A DNA stretch of 8,721 nt, from NCBI GenBank assembly GCA_905187655.1, contig CAJJIV010000038.1, positions 1-8,721 on the forward strand. The letters are read 5' to 3'. This DNA is from an uncultured Eubacteriales bacterium. Its GTDB lineage: Bacteria > Bacillota > Clostridia > Christensenellales > UBA1242. How positions within the stretch are numbered: position 1 is the stretch's first letter; the number at the start of each line of letters is the position of its first letter. The notes beneath the pieces were generated by a model. The model did no database searches. It worked only from the letters and a program-made list of their open reading frames with translations, and was not told the DNA's origin. The translations under genes were made by a program, and so were the position numbers. This document shows, one piece after another, positions 4,585 through 8,721 of this stretch.

Positions 4585-6756
4585 ATGAAAAAAGTTATAA
4601 CAGTATTTACTGTAGGTATATTATCAATATTTTCGGTAATTTTTTGTACTGGATGCGAAGTAAGTAATGTCAATTTAGCAAATTCACTAGAAAACAATTT
4701 AACCAAACTTGTTTATACCTTGGGATATCTTGACAGCATTAATACCGAAGAATTATCTTCAGTTGTAAACAATTCCAATTATTTTACCAACAGCAGTTTA
4801 TATAACGGAAATATAAACAATAATGACATAGCATATTCCAATCTTTCAAATAACTCCTATGCTAATAGCACAGCCACAAATTACAATAATTCATTTAATT
4901 CAAATGTAGCCAACACAAATGGGTTGGTTAATGGAACAATAAATGATAATGCACTTAATGAATCTTGTGGTGTTGCCACAAATACAGGAGATGCTACAGC
5001 AACTGTACTTGGAGAACTTAACAACTCAAATGTCACAGGTTCTCTTGGAGGAGGTATTAATTCAACTGACACAACAAATCTAACCGGCATTGATGGCACA
5101 AATACTACGGCGATTGCAGACAATTTTGGAACTTTAGGAAATGACTATAATAACAATACCGCAATAAACAATCAAACAGGAATTTTAAATAATACTTCAA
5201 CCAGCAATAATATAGTCAATTCTGAAATAAACAATACAATACGGCAAGTAAATATGTCATTAATTGAAAGTAGTTCCGCAGATTTAAACAATTTACTAGT
5301 TCCAATTGGTCAAAAACGAAGTGTAATTATGTTATATTGCACCGATTTGCGTGCAGGTACAATTGTCCTAACTTCGCCAGATAAAAACGCTATTAATGAA
5401 TATATAATAATGATAAAAGAAATTAACAACTACCTAGATAATACGTCAGGAGTTTTAACTGGTTATTTAGAAAACCTTAAAACTATTAGCCTTACTGAAA
5501 ATGCTCAGGAATATATAAATGCAAAACTAATTAGAGCGACCGACCTATTAAAAACCAGGTATGCAAAACTAGAAACCATTATTGAATCTTTAGATTCTAT
5601 AATTGCAATATTTAATAGTTATGGATACACAAATTACAACGAGTTATATTACCAAAGTTCACTGTTAAACAATACAATCAATTCAAACGATATTAATAAT
5701 GCAATAAACGAAACAAGTTATTCCAACGATATTAACAATGTAACTACCTCACTAAAAACTCCAACAGTTAATGTTACCGACGATAGTTATAATAATGATA
5801 CATATGGAAATTATAGTAATGCCTATCCAATGAACAACTTCCAACCAAATAACACCAATATGCCAAATTTAAATAATTACTATAATCCTAATTTAATTTG
5901 TCCATATTGCAGAAATGTTTTAAATAATAGTTGTAACTGTGGTTGCGGTTTCAATTGCAACGAAAACGGTTGTAGCTGTAATTACAATGGCAACTATAAT
6001 GATTATTCAGGCAACTACACAAACTATTTGTCTGGCGGAAATTTACAAAACAATTATTCAAACCCTATAAATAATATTTACTCTAAATTTGACAATGCAA
6101 ATAATGGAATGTTGCCTAACGATTATTGTGGCTCTAACAATTCTTTTAATAATTTAAGCAACAATATTGGAAACAATTTAAATATCAATAATGGCTATGG
6201 TCTAAACAATCTGTCAAATTCATATACTAACCCAAATATGAATAGCACTGCTTTATTGCCAGAAAACAATTACAATAACAACTATAATGCGCTAAGTGGA
6301 ATTCCAAGTGAATCTCCATCGGTAAACAACTTAAATACAGGCAGTTTAATTTCTTCAGTGTCAGTTAAAGATGAAGATAATTCTTCATCTTTCATATCAG
6401 TAAGTGCAACAGGACTACCTACCAATTCCGATGCAGTTACAACCAATAAAGAAGCAAATAAAAATTCTATTCCAAAAGAAAATGATACAAGCATAAATTT
6501 AATTAATACAGATAGTTCAATTATAAAGGAAATTGAAACCACAATAGATACATCGCCACAAAACCAAACTGAATCACCAATCAAAATAAACACCCCGAGT
6601 TTTGAACCGATTGAAAATTTACAACCTAAAGCAAATAGCGAATCTATTAAAAATAATCAAAAAAATTCATCTATGATAAAAGAACTTGGAACTATTATTA
6701 TAGACCCAATTAAAATTCAAAACGACCAATTAAAACAATTGCCTTATTTAACTTAA
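4585..6756 (+). CDS. Asparagine-rich putative lipoprotein with Cys-cluster, function unknown
   Basis: I do not recognise a family for this 723-residue protein. It begins with a signal peptide: MKK, a hydrophobic stretch (4-20), then CTGC with Cys24 as probable lipidated residue (the -3 position is Cys, not the usual Leu, so the lipobox is atypical). Residues 30-60 could form a helix. About 60-215 and 355-575 are low-complexity Asn/Ser/Thr/Tyr/Gly; by hand count about 155 Asn in total, one residue in five. The middle, about 216-346, is different: few Asn, alternating charged and aliphatic residues, predicted helical, likely the folded part. A compact eight-Cys cluster at 439-465 runs CPYC, x7, CNCGC, x3, C, x4, CSC. 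The tail (580-723) is Ser/Thr/Asn/Lys-rich without a membrane anchor or sortase motif. AGGGAG precedes the ATG by 7 bases. It diverges from spoVAC; a spore or sporulation role is inferred only from that position. Confidence 0.8.
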   Translation: MKKVITVFTVGILSIFSVIFCTGCEVSNVNLANSLENNLTKLVYTLGYLDSINTEELSSVVNNSNYFTNSSLYNGNINNNDIAYSNLSNNSYANSTATNYNNSFNSNVANTNGLVNGTINDNALNESCGVATNTGDATATVLGELNNSNVTGSLGGGINSTDTTNLTGIDGTNTTAIADNFGTLGNDYNNNTAINNQTGILNNTSTSNNIVNSEINNTIRQVNMSLIESSSADLNNLLVPIGQKRSVIMLYCTDLRAGTIVLTSPDKNAINEYIIMIKEINNYLDNTSGVLTGYLENLKTISLTENAQEYINAKLIRATDLLKTRYAKLETIIESLDSIIAIFNSYGYTNYNELYYQSSLLNNTINSNDINNAINETSYSNDINNVTTSLKTPTVNVTDDSYNNDTYGNYSNAYPMNNFQPNNTNMPNLNNYYNPNLICPYCRNVLNNSCNCGCGFNCNENGCSCNYNGNYNDYSGNYTNYLSGGNLQNNYSNPINNIYSKFDNANNGMLPNDYCGSNNSFNNLSNNIGNNLNINNGYGLNNLSNSYTNPNMNSTALLPENNYNNNYNALSGIPSESPSVNNLNTGSLISSVSVKDEDNSSSFISVSATGLPTNSDAVTTNKEANKNSIPKENDTSINLINTDSSIIKEIETTIDTSPQNQTESPIKINTPSFEPIENLQPKANSESIKNNQKNSSMIKELGTIIIDPIKIQNDQLKQLPYLT

Positions 6757-6760
6757 AAAT

Positions 6761-6792
6761 AAGTCTTCAACTATTATTTTAGTTGAAGACTT
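6761..6792. terminator. Bidirectional hairpin terminator between convergent genes
   Basis: The arms AAGTCTTCAACTA (6761-6773) and TAGTTGAAGACTT (6780-6792) pair perfectly over 13 bp around a 6-base loop. A T-rich run follows on the plus strand (TTTTGCTTTT) and an equivalent run (TTATTTTTAAG) on the minus strand. It lies 4 bases after the lipoprotein stop codon and 6 bases after the end of the minus-strand hydrolase gene, so it can serve both. Confidence 0.92.
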
Positions 6793-6798
6793 TTGCTT

Positions 6799-7986
6799 TT
6801 AACTTGCCCATTGTGGTGGTATTTTTCTATTAGCTTTAAACCATTCTGAATCTTTTAATAATGTATTGTTATTTGAACAACTTACATTATAGGTATCTTC
6901 TTTTGCAAGATATACAATATTTCCATTAAACGAGGTGAACTCATTGTTCTTATAATCTAAGCATAGTGTAGTTACATAAACTTTATCAGTATAATTTGAA
7001 ATGATATCAATAAATATTTGTGTAGGGAATTGATTTTCGTTTTTGGTAGTATATTCCGAACTGCCTGCACAACAACAAACGCATACAACTTTAGGCTGAA
7101 CTACTTCCATCAAAGCTTCAGAAGAAGATGTCTTAGAGCCATGATGCCCTGCTTTATATAGATCGACCTTAGGAAGCTCATTGTTGTTAACAAGATATTC
7201 TTCGGCACCATGTGTGTTTTCAAGATCACCAGTGAATAAAAAATTTTGTGTCTTGGTGCTAATTAAAACACAAACCGAATAATCATTTTCGGTACTTGCT
7301 TTCCCGTTTTCGCTATAATAATACTTGTTTTTCAATATTTTTAAAGTAATATCATCACCAATTGTATAAACTTGTTGTGCACCAGGTTTAGTTTCTTCTA
7401 CACATTCATATGCAGTAAAAACTTTTGCATTCCTTGATTCTGCTTCGGCAAGTTCTCGCTTAAAATTAGTATATGCCACACTTGAATCTGATTGATTTGT
7501 ACCAGCAAAGGTAATTATGTTATCACAACTATATAAGTCAAACATACTACTTACCTTTGGACTTGTTGCAAAACCAGCATAATGATCTTGATGTGCGTGC
7601 GTTACGATAACATATTCAAACTTATTGTCTGTTACATAATTATTTAGGTAACTAGAGATTGTAGCAATACTGTCCGATTTAGAACCACAATCTATTAAAA
7701 TATCAGTTTCATATTTTGTACCATCGGGATTAACTCCCTTTGCTTTTATATAAGTGCAATCACCAGTATATTTGTTGCCCATTTCTAAAAAATGTACCGA
7801 AATTTCAGCATCGTCTAGATTAACATCAGCAGTTGCAGTTTGAAATTCTCCATTTGCATTACTATAAAACAACTCTTCGGTGACGGTTAATTTATCTGTA
7901 TTTGGTAATTTTATATAAGAATAAACTGAAAAACTACCAACTAAACCTATTAAAAAAGCAAAAAAACCAACTAAAAATTTTTTCAT
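6799..7986 (-). CDS. Membrane-anchored metallo-beta-lactamase-fold hydrolase, ComEC C-terminal type
   Basis: A 395-residue protein with an uncleaved-looking N-terminal anchor (hydrophobic 4-24) and an extracytoplasmic MBL-fold domain. Metal-ligand motifs are complete: THAHQDH (129-135: His130, His132, Asp134, His135), the LIDCGSKSD strand before it (97-105), FTGDLE with Asp254, and AGHHGSKTSSS (279-289). The order and the last motif match the ComEC/Rec2-associated hydrolase domain, here as a free-standing protein without the ComEC channel. Substrate is unknown; relatives are annotated as competence-like hydrolases and nuclease or phosphodiester activity is only a family-based guess. Oddities are a cysteine run, VVCVCCCAG (300-308), where ComEC-type proteins usually have a Val/Ser-Gly strand, and a C-terminal tail ending WFKANRKIPPQWAS. 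Its ATG overlaps the stop of the upstream gene (ATGA), so the two are made together. Confidence 0.85.
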   Translation of the reverse strand: MKKFLVGFFAFLIGLVGSFSVYSYIKLPNTDKLTVTEELFYSNANGEFQTATADVNLDDAEISVHFLEMGNKYTGDCTYIKAKGVNPDGTKYETDILIDCGSKSDSIATISSYLNNYVTDNKFEYVIVTHAHQDHYAGFATSPKVSSMFDLYSCDNIITFAGTNQSDSSVAYTNFKRELAEAESRNAKVFTAYECVEETKPGAQQVYTIGDDITLKILKNKYYYSENGKASTENDYSVCVLISTKTQNFLFTGDLENTHGAEEYLVNNNELPKVDLYKAGHHGSKTSSSEALMEVVQPKVVCVCCCAGSSEYTTKNENQFPTQIFIDIISNYTDKVYVTTLCLDYKNNEFTSFNGNIVYLAKEDTYNVSCSNNNTLLKDSEWFKANRKIPPQWAS

Positions 7987-8477
7987 ACTATTTTTTCCTC
8001 ACCTTCACTTGGTTCTACAAAAGTAATTAGTCTAACTTTTTGAACTTTGCAAACCGAGCCATATTTAATATTTGTTGAACTGTAACGAATATAAAAAGTT
8101 CCAACTTCATCTGAATAGTAACAACCATTTGCATCGACTTTTAAGTTTGTATCAATAACAACGCTATCACTTATATCTTTGCCAAATGCAGTTATACTAA
8201 CACCTTCATCTATATATTTTTCATCAAGTGTTAATGAAAGCTCTTCGGCACCAACAATATTAAAGTGGTCGTTTCTACTAGTTATATAAAAAGCACCAAT
8301 ACCAAACCCAATGCCAACAATTAACAAACAAAAAGCAATAAGCCAACCCTTTGGTCCAATACTTTTAAGGGTCTTTTTTGCTTTTCGTTTATTTCTTTTG
8401 GTCATCTTATAATGACCAGTATTAAATTCTATATCTGCTCTTTGTGATTCCTTTTGTGAATTTACACGTGTTGCCAC
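7983..8477 (-). CDS. Single-pass membrane protein with DUF5011-like outer domain
   Basis: A 164-residue protein that starts at GTG 8477, chosen because AAGGAG lies 7 bases upstream (8485-8490). Residues 1-43 are strongly basic and should stay in the cytoplasm. Residues 44-65 form one membrane helix rich in Gly, Ile and Phe. The rest is outside: LTLDEKYIDEGVSITAFGKDIS (about 82-103, key pattern Y-I-D-E-G-V then G-K-D-I-S), a Val/Ile strand pattern and DEVGTFYIRYSS (123-134), which resemble the bacterial Ig-like DUF5011 fold. Two cysteines (119 and 143) could form a disulfide. It ends at a TGA shared with the ATG of the hydrolase gene. Function unknown; it is probably a partner or a docking protein for the hydrolase. 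The DUF5011 match is a visual judgement. Confidence 0.75.
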   Translation of the reverse strand: MATRVNSQKESQRADIEFNTGHYKMTKRNKRKAKKTLKSIGPKGWLIAFCLLIVGIGFGIGAFYITSRNDHFNIVGAEELSLTLDEKYIDEGVSITAFGKDISDSVVIDTNLKVDANGCYYSDEVGTFYIRYSSTNIKYGSVCKVQKVRLITFVEPSEGEEKIV

Positions 8478-8514
8478 AAAATTTCTCCTTTGTAAATATG
8501 TATTAAACGAGTTT

Positions 8515-8542
8515 AGTTTAGCATAAACAATAAATTTTTCAA
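8515..8542 (-). promoter_or_regulatory. Sigma-A-type extended -10 promoter for the hydrolase operon
   Basis: On the minus strand TTGAAA (8537-8542), a 16-base spacer, and TAAACT (8515-8520) preceded by TG one base away (TGCTAAACT) make a good vegetative promoter. It is 37 bases before the GTG start and the only convincing one between the gene and the right-hand FtsZ fragment. Confidence 0.6.
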
Positions 8543-8581
8543 AATAAAATATTAGTTATAATAGATTTTTTAACTATATTT

Positions 8582-8721
8582 TTATTTCGCCATTCGTTTT
8601 TTCAGCGCCTGGGCAATTTCCTCCCGGCTCTCTTCAGCAGCCCGGCGGCCCACCTCCGGAACCGCACCGGCGCCCAAGCCCTTGGTCAGTTTTTCGCCGA
8701 TCTGTATTTTGGTATTGGCGT
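8582..8721 (-). pseudogene. ftsZ: Internal FtsZ fragment, GC-rich, truncated at both ends
   Basis: The minus-strand frame entering from the right edge reads ANTKIQIGEKLTKGLG, AGAVPEVGRRAAEES, REEIAQALK, then KRMAK and stop (TAA at 8582-8584). This is the FtsZ GTPase-domain stretch around the T3 loop (GAGANPEVG in most bacteria; here Val replaces Asn), roughly residues 55-95 of a typical FtsZ. Homology ends at ALK near 8600, where normal FtsZ continues GADMVF and the GGGTGTG loop; all of that, and the remaining 270-odd residues, are missing. From about 8588 to the edge the DNA is about 60% GC by hand count, against a strongly AT-rich window with A/T-ended codons. It is not a working ftsZ. The simplest reading is a chimeric assembly edge from a GC-richer bacterium; a foreign remnant is possible. 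Confidence 0.8.

Noticed and set aside
4881..6593. Minus-strand open frames opposite the Asn-rich gene (4881-5123 and 6282-6593)
   Set aside because: Val/Ser-rich products arise from reading Asn/Thr codons backwards; the plus-strand frame is continuous, with signal peptide, ribosome binding site and terminator.
4585..6756. Asn-rich stretch as a satellite repeat or CRISPR-like array
   Set aside because: There are short recurring words (AAT/AAC-rich codons, SNDINN twice) but no regular period and no conserved repeat-spacer pattern.
8553..8576. Hairpin TAGTTA/TAACTA as a plus-strand terminator
   Set aside because: Only 6 AT-rich base pairs with a 12-base loop, and no plus-strand gene upstream of it to terminate.
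8582..8721. Complete small gene or functional FtsZ
   Set aside because: It has no start within the window, lacks the T4 GGGTGTG loop and the rest of the GTPase domain, and stops right after homology is lost.

Overview
The window looks like a piece of genome from an anaerobic, endospore-forming Firmicute (Clostridia type, probably uncultured). It is AT-rich, has strong AGGAG-type ribosome binding sites, uses TGA as a stop codon, and carries a spoVAC-spoVAD-spoVAEb cluster together with a two-gene SufC/SufB-type iron-sulfur scaffold of the kind common in Clostridia. No RNA gene, CRISPR array or insertion sequence was seen, and no gene-free stretch exceeds about 135 bases.

Left part (1-4451, all minus strand). 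In transcription order: spoVAC, spoVAD and spoVAEb (the core channel/binding proteins that move dipicolinic acid into the forespore and release it at germination), then sufC (ATPase) and a SufB/SufD-family scaffold whose start overlaps the end of sufC, then a hairpin terminator, then a DUF421 (YetF-type) membrane protein that runs off the left edge. A possible promoter with a 14-bp perfect palindrome lies between spoVAEb and sufC, so the Fe-S pair may be independently controlled although it sits in the spoVA train. DUF421 proteins are known companions of spoVA clusters in spore formers, so the Fe-S pair looks lodged inside a spore-membrane neighbourhood.

Centre (4452-6792). A 133-bp divergent promoter region separates spoVAC from a plus-strand gene for a 723-residue, asparagine-rich putative lipoprotein of unknown function. 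It has a lipobox-like signal, one helical domain in the middle, and a compact eight-cysteine cluster. It ends at a perfect 13-bp hairpin that can also terminate the convergent minus-strand genes. This gene is the most novel item in the window.

Right part (6799-8477, minus strand). A two-gene operon with ATGA stop/start overlap encodes a single-pass membrane protein with a small outside domain and a membrane-anchored metallo-beta-lactamase-fold hydrolase of the ComEC C-terminal type. A good vegetative-type promoter precedes it.

Right edge (about 8588-8721). Composition jumps to about 60% GC and the minus strand encodes an unmistakable internal piece of FtsZ that stops abruptly where homology ends. 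This is most simply a chimeric contig end, otherwise a foreign gene remnant.
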